This document shows, in pieces, positions 11,064 through 22,120 of a stretch of DNA of 64,000 bases. The first letter of the stretch is position 1. Each line of letters begins with the position of its first letter. The position numbers and the translations under genes were made by a program. Under the pieces are notes generated by a model. That model was not told the DNA's origin. It saw only the letters and a program-made list of their open reading frames with translations, and made no database searches. Source of the stretch: Ryuthela nishihirai (lineage: Eukaryota > Arthropoda > Arachnida > Araneae > Heptathelidae); the NCBI GenBank assembly GCA_038380435.1, contig JAWZYU010000001.1, positions 15,542,001 to 15,606,000 on the forward strand, in the 5' to 3' direction.

Positions 11064-14000
11064 GGAAGGGGAGGGCTGCCAGATTAGTGTGGCCTACTGA
11101 TCTGGACAACTATGGCTACTTTTCTTTTTTTTCTACCCTGCTGAGGAGTGGTCAACCACACAGGGTCCTGGTGCTGACCATATAAACCTACTGGACTGGA
11201 CAGATATATGGCTCTGAGCTTGATTATGGATCCTGATTTTGCTGCACTGGTGGGCTTCTGTGGAGGGAAAATCTTCCGCTGTGTTTTCTTTTTGTTTGTG
11301 GGTTGACAGCCCCAAGTGAATAGATCCACAGGATATGTTTATCAGCTGGTGGATAATCCTGAGCAGAAGTCATCGCAGGCACCTGAACTCTTTGCTTCTA
11401 TTGGCATCGTCAAATTCTACATTGGAGGAAGTCTTCCAGTGTAGATGGCTTCAGCCTTTAGTAGTGGGTGAACGGGTCTTTGCCCCATGTCTGCGATTAG
11501 GGGGCTGTTTGATATTGTCGGCATTCCCTCTCTCAATAAACATAGTTTCTTTAAACATCCCACTAACCATTTTCTCTCCATAGGTAGTTGGAATGTGAGG
11601 ACTCTGCACAGAGCTTTTTCTCTTGATGTCCTCACACAAGAATTCCACCGTTATAATTTAGATATTCTCGGCTTGCAAGAGACCAGATGGACAAATAAAG
11701 GTCAGATTCTTAAAAATAATCTTAAATTTCTCTTTTCAGGGAGGGACGACAAAAAGCATCACCAAGGCGTGGGTCTGCTTCTCAGCAGACACGCTAGTGA
11801 TGCTCTTCTAGGATATGAGTGCATTAATGAAAGGTTTCTTACAGCAAAATTTCAGACAAGCGTTAAAGACTTGAATGTTATCTGCTGTTATGCCCCCACT
11901 GAGGATGCCGATGAGGATGAGAAGGATAGGTTTTATGAACAACTTCAGGATATTTTGAATTCTGTCAAGAAAGGAGATATTACCCTTGTTCTTGGTGACT
12001 TCAATGCCAAAGTTGGTACTGACTCTGACCTTTGGGGAGGAGTAATAGGCCCTTTTGGTATTGGTAGCTGCAATAGCAATGGGCAACGTCTCCTACAGGT
12101 AAGTAAACTCAATGGATTCAGAATAACTAACACTTATTACAAACACCGCGACATACATAAGTACACATGGGTTTCACCTGATGGGCTGCATAAGAATATG
12201 ATTGATTACATATTAATTAACAGCAAATGGACTAGTTCTGTTAGGAATACCAGGGCATATAGGGGAGCTGAAATTGGATCTGACCATTACCTTGTTAAAA
12301 GTGTGTTGCAACTTAAACTTAAAAAGTGTTGTGCTAGGGTTAAAAAATTTACTTTTAATACTGAAGCTCTGAAAGATCCAGTTATAGCCAAAGCTTACCA
12401 TGATAGGTTACTTAGTCATTATGACAGTCATGGTTTGCTTACTACTGAAGTTGAAGAAGAATGGGATCATTTTAAACAGGCTTTTTTGGACACTAACAGT
12501 ACTCTTTTAGGAAAAAAGGAGCAGAAGAGGCAAAATTATCTGAGTGATAAGGCACTTGAGCTTATTTCGGAAAGAAAGAACTGCAGGAATGCCCTTAATC
12601 AATACCCTACTAGTCCTAATAGAAAGCATTACAGAGACCTTAATAAACTTGTAAAGGATCAGTTAGCTGCTGATAAAAATTTTTGGCTTGATGGTTTGGC
12701 TGACAAAGCCGAGGAAGCAGTTAGACAGCACAACAGCAGAGAGCTGTACCAGATAGTTAATGTTTTGTGTGGTAGAAAACGGACAGGCATACAAGGATTG
12801 AAGGATAAACAAGGTAAGGTTATAGAAGGGGAGGATTCTGTCATGGCTAGGTGGGCTGAGCATTTCAGTGATGTTCTAAACAATGTAGTTAGTTCTACTC
12901 CCATTGTTTGCAATGATGATAGATGCATTGGTGGCTTTAATGTTGGCCCTATAACACAATCTGAAGTTAGTTTGGCTGTTTCTAAACTTAAACTTCATAA
13001 ATCCCCAGGGGTAGATGAAATTACTACGGAAATGCTTAGAGCTGGGAATGTTTCGGTTACCACTTGGATGACTGAAATTCTGAATCTCTTTTATGATAAA
13101 GGCATGGTTCCTAAGGATTTTACCAGAGCTATTGTTATCCCTATTTTCAAAAAAGGTGATCGCAGTTCTTGTGATAACTATAGGGGTATCAGCCTACTTT
13201 CTGTTCCAGGTAAAGTTCTTTCCATGATTGTGCTTAATAGAATTAAGAATCTGGTTGACAGGCAATTGCGTGATGAGCAATGTGGATTCAGAAGTGGTAG
13301 GGGATGTGTAGATCAGATATTTTCACTTAGGCAGATTCTTGAGAAATGTTTAGAGTTTCAGAAACCTTTGGTTGCTAGCTTTGTTGATTTCAAAAAGGCT
13401 TTCGACTCTGTTGATCGTCATAATTTGTGGTTGATTGTGAGATCATATGGTATACCAGACAAGTTAGTTAACATTATGAAAGCTCTCTATAATAACACTG
13501 AGTCGTGTGTGAGAGTTGGTAAGGCTTGTAGCAATTGGTTTAGCATTACTTCTTGTGTTCGACAAGGGTGCATTTTGTCTCCTTTTCTCTTTAGCTTGGT
13601 TATTGATTATGTTATGCGAAATTCACTTCAAGGAAAAGATTTTGGCCTTAAATGGGCTGGAGATAGGAAAATTTCTGATTTAGATTATGCTGATGATTTA
13701 GCCCTTCTGGCAAATGATGTTGATGAGATGAACTCTTTCATTCGAGCCGTTGATGAGACTGGTAGTAGAGTAGGTTTGGTTATAAACAGAGAGAAAACTA
13801 AAGTGATGAAAATTGGTCAGGCAGACTGTGATTCAGTTAATCTGAATGGTTGCAGTCTTGAGCAGGTGTCACAGTTTAATTATCTTGGGAGCTATGTAAC
13901 AGATAATGGTGATGTGCGGCATGAGATTAACAGACGAATAGGGATTGCTGCTGGGACTTTTAAGAATCTATGGAGAGTGTGGAGAAATAGGCGTATACAC

Positions 14001-14503
14001 CTAAAGACTAAAATTAGACTGTATAATAGTTTGGTTCTTTCTAGGGTTAGTTATGGTAGTGAAACTTGGACACTTTGTAAACAAGATAACAGGAAACTAG
14101 ATGCTTTTGATTCCAGATGCTTACGCAGTATCTTGGGCATTAGGTGGTTCAACTTTGTAACTAATGATGAGATTAGGAAAAGGAGTTTGCAACCTCCTTT
14201 AAGCAGCATATTGTGCAGAGAGAGACTCCGTTGGTTTGGCCATGTTGCCCGTATGAATAATTATAGATTGGCGAATAGGGTTATGAACAGTGTGCCTAAA
14301 GGCCTCAGAAAGAAGGGGAGACCTAGGATGCGGTGGGCAGACAATGTCAAACAGGACCTTGTTAGAATTGGTGTGCAGTGGCCAGATGCAGTAGATGTAG
14401 CTCAGGATAGACTTGCTTGGAGAACTAAATTGCACGGTCTGGTTGGACCTCCGTAGCCCATGGCTGCTTGAGGATGATGATGATGATGATGATGATAAAG
14501 CCA
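11064..14503 (+). mobile_element. RTE/BovB-like LINE with intact ORF
   Basis: This is a non-LTR retrotransposon. It has an upstream GC-richer leader (about 11064-11486), one long ORF, and a very short 3' region that ends in a GAT/GATGAT microsatellite tail (about 14471-14498). Tails of short tandem repeats are typical of the RTE group. The 5' boundary is approximate, because no flanking duplication could be fixed. A second, 5'-truncated copy lies at 43397-46100. Confidence 0.85.
11487..14456 (+). CDS. LINE endonuclease-reverse transcriptase polyprotein
   Basis: The single ORF is 989 codons, about the length of RTE-type ORF2. The apurinic-like endonuclease occupies residues about 30-275: SWNVRTL, LQETRW, GDFNAKVG near 170, and SDHYLV near 268. 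The reverse transcriptase follows at about 500-760: KSPGVDEITTEML, PIFKKGD, NYRGISLLS, FVDFKKAFDSVDR, RQGCILSP, and the catalytic YADD at 734-737. The C-terminal region has YGSETWTL, RLRWFGHVARM and GRPRMRWAD, as in BovB-like proteins. No separate ORF1 is seen. The enzyme would nick target DNA and prime reverse transcription of its own RNA. With no stop or frameshift, it may be recently active. The start codon is the first ATG of the open frame, and true translation could begin a few codons later. Confidence 0.9.
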   Translation: MSAIRGLFDIVGIPSLNKHSFFKHPTNHFLSIGSWNVRTLHRAFSLDVLTQEFHRYNLDILGLQETRWTNKGQILKNNLKFLFSGRDDKKHHQGVGLLLSRHASDALLGYECINERFLTAKFQTSVKDLNVICCYAPTEDADEDEKDRFYEQLQDILNSVKKGDITLVLGDFNAKVGTDSDLWGGVIGPFGIGSCNSNGQRLLQVSKLNGFRITNTYYKHRDIHKYTWVSPDGLHKNMIDYILINSKWTSSVRNTRAYRGAEIGSDHYLVKSVLQLKLKKCCARVKKFTFNTEALKDPVIAKAYHDRLLSHYDSHGLLTTEVEEEWDHFKQAFLDTNSTLLGKKEQKRQNYLSDKALELISERKNCRNALNQYPTSPNRKHYRDLNKLVKDQLAADKNFWLDGLADKAEEAVRQHNSRELYQIVNVLCGRKRTGIQGLKDKQGKVIEGEDSVMARWAEHFSDVLNNVVSSTPIVCNDDRCIGGFNVGPITQSEVSLAVSKLKLHKSPGVDEITTEMLRAGNVSVTTWMTEILNLFYDKGMVPKDFTRAIVIPIFKKGDRSSCDNYRGISLLSVPGKVLSMIVLNRIKNLVDRQLRDEQCGFRSGRGCVDQIFSLRQILEKCLEFQKPLVASFVDFKKAFDSVDRHNLWLIVRSYGIPDKLVNIMKALYNNTESCVRVGKACSNWFSITSCVRQGCILSPFLFSLVIDYVMRNSLQGKDFGLKWAGDRKISDLDYADDLALLANDVDEMNSFIRAVDETGSRVGLVINREKTKVMKIGQADCDSVNLNGCSLEQVSQFNYLGSYVTDNGDVRHEINRRIGIAAGTFKNLWRVWRNRRIHLKTKIRLYNSLVLSRVSYGSETWTLCKQDNRKLDAFDSRCLRSILGIRWFNFVTNDEIRKRSLQPPLSSILCRERLRWFGHVARMNNYRLANRVMNSVPKGLRKKGRPRMRWADNVKQDLVRIGVQWPDAVDVAQDRLAWRTKLHGLVGPP

Positions 14504-16477
14504 CACTTTTTTGTCACATGCACATTTCAAACGACTTCTTTACAAAAAGAGTTAATTTCTTTTTATCTACTAAATAGGGTAGCTATCATGATTTAGATGA
14601 GGTGTGGCAACATTTTTATTAACCAGGACCTATTGGAACTGTGGAATCCGTAAGCTGACTAGAAGGATTAATAGGGATGATTTACAATTCACGTGCCCCT
14701 AAGGCACAAGAAGCGGTATTGTGTACTTTTATGTGCAATCCTTTTGAATTTTCAAACAAAGAATTTAAATTTTTTCATTCATATCAATGAAGAAAAAAAT
14801 AATATTTCGGAAATTGATGTGGAAATTTAAATTATAAATATCAGTTACTCACCAAATGCTGAAATTATTAATATAGTGAAACAATATTATGTATAGTATA
14901 TAATTTATAATATTCAGCATGCAGATATTTTAAAATCAAATTATTAACTTTCAAATTCAAACATTTTTTGTACCTGCTTTTTCTTGCCACTCGTAAGGAA
15001 CCAATTATTCTAAATTACCAATGCATTCCGATATTCCATGCTTTATGAATGGAAAGGTATATTCAAATTTCCCTAATTTTCATAAAAACCTTTTGTCGAA
15101 AACTATTACGGGAAATAAATATTAAAAAGTCCTCAAATCTTGCTTTTGGTTTTTATTTAAAGTGTTCTAGAAGGTGAAACATTTCATAGTAGTATTGCTG
15201 TTAGTAAGGATTTACTTCAAAATTTTATACATTTTATTGTAATAAATGGAACTTTAGAGTTAGAATAATGTTGTCTTAGTTTCCACCAACTTTGAAATGA
15301 TGTTTAGGAGTAACAGCGTAGTTTGCTGTCAAATATTACACCTTCAATAACTCTTTAAACATTTGTAACGAATATTGTTTAAAATCGAGAACTGGATACA
15401 TTTTATTGAGATCTGTAATTTATCTCCTGCAGTAATTTTCTATAAAAAGCTTATATTAAAGTTATGGAGCTTTAAATGCAGTTTTCCATTCACATAATAT
15501 GAAAGTGTACCGATAGGTTTGATATTTGATATGTATCTTTACAATCCATGTCCTATAAAAATTCACTTTCGACTGGTAGGAGAGTTATTTGAAGAACTTT
15601 TGAATCATTAATTTTTGGAACTAGCTTTTTATTTCTTCTAAGAAATCGAAAGGGTATAATTATTTTTGCTACTTAAGTAAACAAAATGTAACCCTTGAAT
15701 GCTCGCTGCCGCCCTTCTTACGTTGGCGCCCCCAGGCAAGTGCGTAACCCGCATTATGGGAAATCCAGCCAATGACCCAAGTAGGAAATTTTTCATGGGG
15801 TAGAAGGTAAATTTGTGTCAAGGAGAGGCAAAATATTTTCAACTGGGAGTCAAAAGAGAAATCAATGTTTCAAGGTACAAATATTTTTATCCAGCGAGTA
15901 ATTAATAATTATAGTTGCAAACAAGGAATCTTGCATAGATCATGCCCAAATACAACTAAGAAAATTGGAAAAGAAAAATGAAGAAAAGAAAAGTAACTTA
16001 TTATTGCAAATGCACGTAAAAATGTTCCTTCATAACACAAAAAAATCCGTAAAGACAAACACCAAGAATAATATTACTTTAAAAAAAGCTACAGCAGATA
16101 TTATTTAAGATAAAATAATTAATGATTATTTTTCCACGGGGCACATTGTCCTCTTTCCTCCCCTCCCTTTGCTGGAGCCCATAGGTACATTAGTACATAA
16201 ATAAACACTTGTTTTTCTATATGTCGATTTAGTATTATAAAAATCTATGTGTATACATATTTTAATGATTATTTATGTCAAATAAAAAGCAATATTTGAA
16301 TAAATGAAAAAAATACCAAAACTCTTACATACACACAAAATAAAGAAAATTGTGTAAAAAAAATTAATGAGTTTTAATATTTTAACGTATTTTTACCAAT
16401 TTAATAAAATAAACTCCAAAGCCTTTAGTGCCTTAATGTTGGATGAAAATGTTCGTCTGTCATTTGTTATCGATTTA
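14504..16477. other. Unassigned AT-rich DNA
   Basis: Nearly 2 kb without an open frame or recognisable element. Confidence 0.6.
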
Positions 16478-16559
16478 TTAATTTACCAAAGTTTGTTGGC
16501 GGGACATTTTTACTTTATAAAGTCCAAATGATCCGTGGGCCACTTGAAAAGTCACCGCG

Positions 16560-17340
16560 GGCGTTTTGTTGCGACTCCTGGTTGAGATGAGTCCTTGCAA
16601 TGGTGGTTTGTTGGAAGATTTGGAGTAAGACAGTCTCAGGCGGAGGTAGCAAGATGGCCCTATGTGTCGAGAAAAGTGGTATTGACACTTTGTAAACAGT
16701 TCCGAGAGAGTGAAACCATTACCAGGAGAGTCGGACAAGGTCGCCCAAGAGTAACGTCAACCCGAACTGACTTTTATCTGGATGTAGTTGTAAAACGGAA
16801 ATGTGCAATGACTTTGGGTCAACTCTCACTTGAAGTTTATGTCGCCACAGGTAAAGGATTTCCATCAGAATAGTGTCACGAAGACTTAGTGAGAATGGGA
16901 TTTATGCCACGTGGCCAGTAGTTCGTGTGCAGAAAAGTTCGTAAAACTGGTGGTGCCAGCACGTCAGTTCGAGCCCTGAACAATGGGCTAATATTCTATT
17001 TTCTGACGAGTTTCGATTTGGTCTGCATCCAGATTCTAGACGTTGTTTTAATCTGGATAGAACAAGGAATGAAATATCATCTCTCCAATATCAGAGAAAG
17101 GGTATTTTTGGTGGAAATGGTATATTGGTCTGGGGGTGGCATAAACACCAACTTCCTACTACTTTCCATGTGTTAGAAGGTAATAGAACGCTCAACCGAC
17201 ACAAATGTTCCTAAAAGAGCAGATCCATGCTATTCATATGTTCGATGGAGGTTTCGTAACTGCTCGGAGGATAGAGAAGAGACCCTTGAACCATATGTGC
17301 AAGTTTTTTAGTGGTGGGTAAGGTGTTGATTTCCTATTTA
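16560..17340 (+). pseudogene. Tc1-like transposase relic
   Basis: The frame at 16595-16873 encodes the N-terminal DNA-binding helix-turn-helix domain (QSQAEVARW, then VGQGRPRV). Downstream, in shifted frames near 16980-17140, the start of the catalytic DDE domain can be read: ILFSDEFRFG holds the first aspartate, and GILVWGGI follows. It then decays. No terminal repeats were identified. The complete element at 17385 starts about 45 bp beyond its end. Confidence 0.75.
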
Positions 17341-17535
17341 TGAACAATGGTTGTTGGCAACAGAACTAACCTAGAGCAGAAGTACATTGCTCACAAAAAT
17401 TAGGGGATATTTCAAAATGAATATGAAGCGATAATAAAAAAAGAAGCATTTGAATTGTTTTTATTAAACAAAAACATCAGAAAAGCAAACGACAAGTCAA
17501 AGAAAGTTGTTCGATTACGCAAATGAGATTCAAAT

Positions 17536-18564
17536 TCAATTGTCGTGATTGAGTAGCAAGTGACATATTGGTGGGGGTGAACAGAAGCATGTCAAACTGA
17601 ACGAGAGTGGCACACAGTAGGGTGTATGGTCACCCAAGACTGCCAAAACACACTGACAGCAATGGGGCATAGACAGGATCAGAATGTCCAGCAGTTCTTG
17701 TGGGATCCTCTGCCACTCTTGCTCCAGGGCAACTTCCAGCTCAAGAAGTGTTGTGGGAGGCATTGGACGGTTTGCCAGACGTCTTCCCAGTGCATCCCAA
17801 GCATTTTCAATGGGATTCAGGTCTGAAGAACGTGAAGTCTAGTCCATGCGTTCGATTCCTGCCTCCTGAAGAGTATTGTTGACGAGATGCGCACTGTAGG
17901 GCCTTGCATTATCGTCCATGAAAAGAAAGTTGTTTCCAACTGCTCCAGCATAGAGTACCACTATAGGGTGCAGGACCTCATCTCGATATCTGACAGCAGT
18001 CAGCGATCCGTTTCTGATGACGTGGAGGTAGGTACGACCACCAATGCTGAGGCCAGCCTACACCATGATTCCACCACCACCGAGGGAGTCCCTTTCTCGC
18101 ATGAAACCTGGATTCTCCCGTGTTCCTCGTTCACGCCAGATCAGGACACGATGATTGTCAGGCTGCAGACTGAACCGTGACTCATCAGAGAAGAGGACAG
18201 TTGACCACTCATCACGCGTCCAATGACAATGCTAATCAGCCCATCTTCTACGGGTTCTACAGTGTTCAGCAGACAACGGAATACATACCATTGGTCGCCG
18301 GGCATGCAGTCCAACACGATGGAGTCGATTTCGTATGGTCTGGGTGCATATCCGTCGTCTAGTGGCAGCAAGAAACTGTACCCGCACCTCTGTTGCATTG
18401 TTGCGCATGTTCCTTCTTGCCAATAAGGTCAAGTAGCGACCATCTCTTGCTGTTGTGGCAGATGGGCGACCCTGCCCTCGCCTTCTTCGTACCGTGCCAG
18501 TCTCTTGAAAGCGATTCCACAGTCTGCTAATCACGCTTTGGGATGTTCCAAGTGCTGTTGCCAC
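17536..18564 (-). pseudogene. Tc1-like transposase, three in-frame TAG codons
   Basis: From 18564 to 17536 a single frame of 343 codons encodes a full Tc1-like transposase. An N-terminal helix-turn-helix (SQSVISRLWNRF) is followed by a GRPR-like motif. The DDE catalytic core follows: VLFSDESRFSLQ with the first Asp, FMDDNARPYSAH with the second, and SDLNPIENAWDALGRR with the final Glu region. The C-terminus is VLGDHTPY. The only lesions I see are TAG at 18232-18234, 18058-18060 and 17839-17841. The latter two fall where relatives have Trp (TGG). It would bind the TIRs and cut and paste the element, but as written it makes only a 110-residue fragment. Confidence 0.85.
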
Positions 18565-18831
18565 TGTCGATGTGTTTGACCAGGTTCAAGACGTTCTATG
18601 GCTCTCCAGCCTTCGCATTCGGGCAAATCGTGTTGCAGGGGCATTGCAAGGGCTGGGAAATTGCAGGATGTGCACTTTCAAGATCAGGGAACGTGCAGAT
18701 ATTCCAGTACTTTCAGCCTTTTGCATAGTGCATTTTCACCAATGACATAAAAGTTGGTTTTGCATCTCCTTTGCATAATCGAACAACTTTCTTTGACTTG
18801 TCGTTTGCTTTTCTGATGTTCTTGTTTAATA

Positions 18832-19050
18832 AAAACAATTCAAATGCTTCATATTCATATTTCAAATGCTCAAAAAATTTCAACATTCAAATGCTTCATA
18901 TCTTGATTGAAGATGTGAAGCATTTGAATGCTTCATATCTTCAATCAAATCTTTAAATATTTAAAATTAATTCATTCAAATGCTCAAAAAACTTCAACAT
19001 TCAAATGCTTCAAAAAAATTCAACATTCAAATGATTCATATCGCTTCATA
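18832..19050. repeat. Tandem expansion inside the right TIR
   Basis: The motif cattcaaatgcttcatat and variants recur about nine times here, partly inverted around 18895-18945. The left TIR has only one or two units (gaagcatttgaattg). This makes the right TIR longer than its partner. Confidence 0.75.
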
Positions 19051-19089
19051 TTCATTTTGAAATAACCCCTAATTTTTGTGAGCAGTGTA

Positions 19090-20315
19090 TTTAGAAACGA
19101 AAGTTGTTTTTTTTCATTTGCAACACATTTGACAGAGAAATATGCAAGAAACACTCCTAGCTTTTACAGGCCTTCTCATATAAAGACATGTTCTACTAAA
19201 ACCGAAATCACTGCTGACTACTGCCTCATTAGAGTAAACAAAACACATAATGTTTGCCTTCCTAGAACAGTCGCAAGCTTCCTAACCATTATGCCATAAA
19301 AGGTTTTTATTTTTCCTAATATTTCCCTAATAATAAATTTTGAATTTTACAATAATATAAATAATATAAATATGACAGATGATTTTGAATTTTTGCTTAA
19401 CGTAATTTACAAAAGTGGGATTTTCTTCCCTAGATATGTTGCCTACTTATTTGTTTGTATGTAATTTATTTAATTAACTAGACGGGTTTGTTAGACCACT
19501 TAGTAATATCCACCAAAATTAATTTTTGTTATCGTCTAATTTTTCTTTTATTTCTTTCCTACAGTAAAAGATTGTAAATTGTGAATTATTTTTGATGAAT
19601 ATGCTTTATAAATTAATATCCAAATAAATAGACTAATTTCTTAATCTGTTTCCTAGAATCAAGTTTAGCGATAAAGTTAAGTTATTATTATTCTTAGGTT
19701 TAAAGAAAAAGCAAAAGTAACGAATTGAATCATACGGAAAATTTGAACTGAAATTACGTGAATCAATTATGTATGAAACCTGCATTCACATGAGTGAATC
19801 AATATGAATCAAACCTGCCTAGTACATGAATGTTAAGGTAATAACGACTGTTTATTATAAGTGAAGCTGATACTGCAGAAATATTACTTATTGCATAAAA
19901 ATAAGAGTATCGTATTTCATCTTTATGTAACGCTACCCTTCGATTTTATTCTGCCTTATGTGCTAAGTATTACGCAACACAATAATAACATCCTCCCTCC
20001 TTAAGCTGTTACGCCATTTTTTACTTTAAAGGCCGCATTGAATCTTTTCTTTCTTGGTCTTAGGGTTTAAGGTATTGTTATGAATCTTTAATAGAAAATT
20101 GAGCATGAGTTAGAAACATTGTTTACCGACAAAAATTATAAATGAACTAATTCAATTACATAGGCTACCAGATCATTTAAAATAGTTGTATTGCAATTTT
20201 TACAAACACTTTCCAAAACATAAAGAGAATCTTTATATAATATTCATCAAGGGACACAATTATCTTTGTGAATGAACTTATACGTTACCAAGTTTCATCT
20301 TACAATTCTTTTCAG
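19090..20315. other. Unassigned AT-rich DNA
   Basis: No gene or repeat is recognised before the candidate exon at 20316. Confidence 0.5.
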
Positions 20316-20389
20316 ATGCTGATCACCACACGTTATATGATGATTCCTCTATGAAGAAATTAAGGCCAACCAGTTACTTACTCGAATAA
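20316..20389 (+). CDS. Candidate terminal exon of an unidentified host gene
   Basis: A strong 3' splice acceptor (cttacaattcttttcag) ends at 20315. The next bases read in one frame as ADHHTLYDDSS, then MKKLRPTSYLLE, and stop at TAA 20387-20389. Two bases before the first full codon imply a phase-1 intron (one base contributed by the preceding exon). An AATAAA follows at 20735-20740, in a suitable position for the 3' UTR. I do not recognise the protein. The call rests on splice signal plus coding-like composition, and the piece is only 24 codons long. Confidence 0.4.
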
Positions 20390-20734
20390 CATATTGCCTC
20401 TTCGGTTCAATCGCGAAGTTTCTTCAGTAACCTTTACTAAGATTAACACAAAATATGCACTTTTAGTTACAACCGACAACTTTTCAATTCTAAACACCAT
20501 TATTGTTTCAAGTCTCTGTCTATTCTAATACTGACGTAATTCTCACACTGAGATACACGCCAGTGTCAAGAGACATATCAATCATGGTTTCACTGTTGCT
20601 CATTCACCTATCGTAACAATATCTTTTCTCGTTATGTTATCTCCAACTATTTTGCGTCATTGCCAGAGGCTCTCGAGATCGCAGAACTCCAAAAGCATCA
20701 TGACTTATGCACTGAAGCTGCAATCTATTGCTCT

Positions 20735-20740
20735 AATAAA
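20735..20740 (+). terminator. Candidate polyadenylation signal
   Basis: AATAAA lies about 345 bases after the stop of the candidate exon at 20316-20389, with a T-rich stretch downstream (20755-20768). It is meaningful only if that exon is real. Confidence 0.3.
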
Positions 20741-21795
20741 CGGAAATTGGGGATTTTTTTTCTTTTGTCGATAGATTGAACTGTACAAATTAATGCTCAT
20801 GATTCTGCGCTTTCGTTTCACAACTTGCCCGAAGGTGAGGAGTTAATCCCTGTTTACAGTTTCATTTGTCTTGTTTCCTTGACACATCAGCATAACTGAG
20901 AGATTAATTTATCAGTCTTTAGATGAGCGTCTCCCAACATCCTCTGCCGTTAACGAACCTCACCCTACGAAGCAATGAACAGGAGTGTCAGCACGGAGAA
21001 TTCTTTGTCCATGTTTAGAGCGCTCTGCTTTTGACCCTGACAACGACATCGATATTTCTCCGTTACGTGCATCGAAGGCACTAGGTTAACGCCGAGAGAA
21101 ACGCATATGGAGTTTTTTGAGCGAAATAACATTGTTGAGATGTTAAATCAGTTCCGCAAGATTAGAATATTTTATTTCTATATATCGCAATACTTAAGAA
21201 AAATTTATCTGAAGCTATTTTGATGTTTTAAAAAAGGAAAATAAATGCCCGAGCTACAATGACTTTCAAAGCTAATTTAAAGTTGAAAGGGCGCATTTAT
21301 ATTTATTCATATGACTCGTGGAGCATAATGAATACAAGCTTCCATATTGCCCTGACGAAAGAGAGTGTAACTTCTAAAGCATACCCAATGTCAATATGAA
21401 AAGCTTTCGGTGATCTAGATAAAATGCATCCAAGTCTCACTTTTTCGATAATAATAATTCCAATATTTACAAAGAAATAGAAGCTGGGATATTTAACAGC
21501 AGGGTAACTCGTTTTAAAAGAACCCCAAAAAGAAGCATGGATAGATCTCTTGTATCCTCTCTTATTTCGTATAAGCAGGTTTTATATTTTATTTATGAAT
21601 TTCATTTGATGTTTCGCAGATTTTGTGTAAAAACCGTTAATATTACTGATACTCAGTGTTGCAACAGTTTTGGTTTCGTAACTAGAACAATAATGTAAAA
21701 TTATTACTTTTGACGATTATATAATGCTCATTTTCAAGTAGAATAAATATTGTCATGGGCCGACTTCTGCATCTTTTAAAGAAAAAATAAACTAA
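20741..21795. other. Unassigned DNA
   Basis: No open frame or element that I can support. Confidence 0.5.
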
Positions 21796-21809
21796 TGCAT
21801 GATTCGAAA

Positions 21810-22120
21810 AAAATTGCCTACTAATATTTCATTAATACTTATCCAACCGAAAAATAAGTTTTCAATTATATTTAAAAAAAGTAAAATTGATTTTCTCCAC
21901 CTCCTTGAGGGGAAAATTGCTGCTGTAAATGTTAACTATTTTAGTACCACAATCCACCATACAAATTTCAAATTTATAGCACGAATAAATCATTTGAAAT
22001 AGAGATATAAAAAATTTCGATTTTTCAATTCTAACTCCCTGTAAAGATAGAAAAAATACTATTGGAAGATTCGAAAAATGTCAATCGTGTGTTCAAATAT
22101 TTCCTATTCAGCCAAAAAAT
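21810..22120. repeat. Solitary diverged unit of the 28-kb tandem repeat
   Basis: It shares ordered blocks with the array at 28290-29110: taatatttcattaatacttat, caaatttcaaattt and gattcgaaaaatgtcaatcgt. It is a dispersed, more diverged unit of the same family. Confidence 0.5.

Larger units (their letters stand above)
17385..19087 (-). mobile_element. Complete Tc1-like transposon with TIRs
   Basis: The left end, cattgctcacaaaaattagg, and the right end, whose complement reads cactgctcacaaaaattagg, are inverted. They are flanked by TA at 17383-17384 and 19088-19089, the Tc1/mariner target duplication. The inner parts of the TIRs also match, including gcaaacgacaagtcaaagaaag on the left. The right TIR is enlarged by internal tandem repeats (18835-19050). 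The total is 1703 bp, a normal size for the group. Confidence 0.92.

Noticed and set aside
12659..12928. Minus-strand frames opposite the LINE ORF
   Set aside because: They are complements of the intact plus-strand LINE ORF and have no independent motifs.
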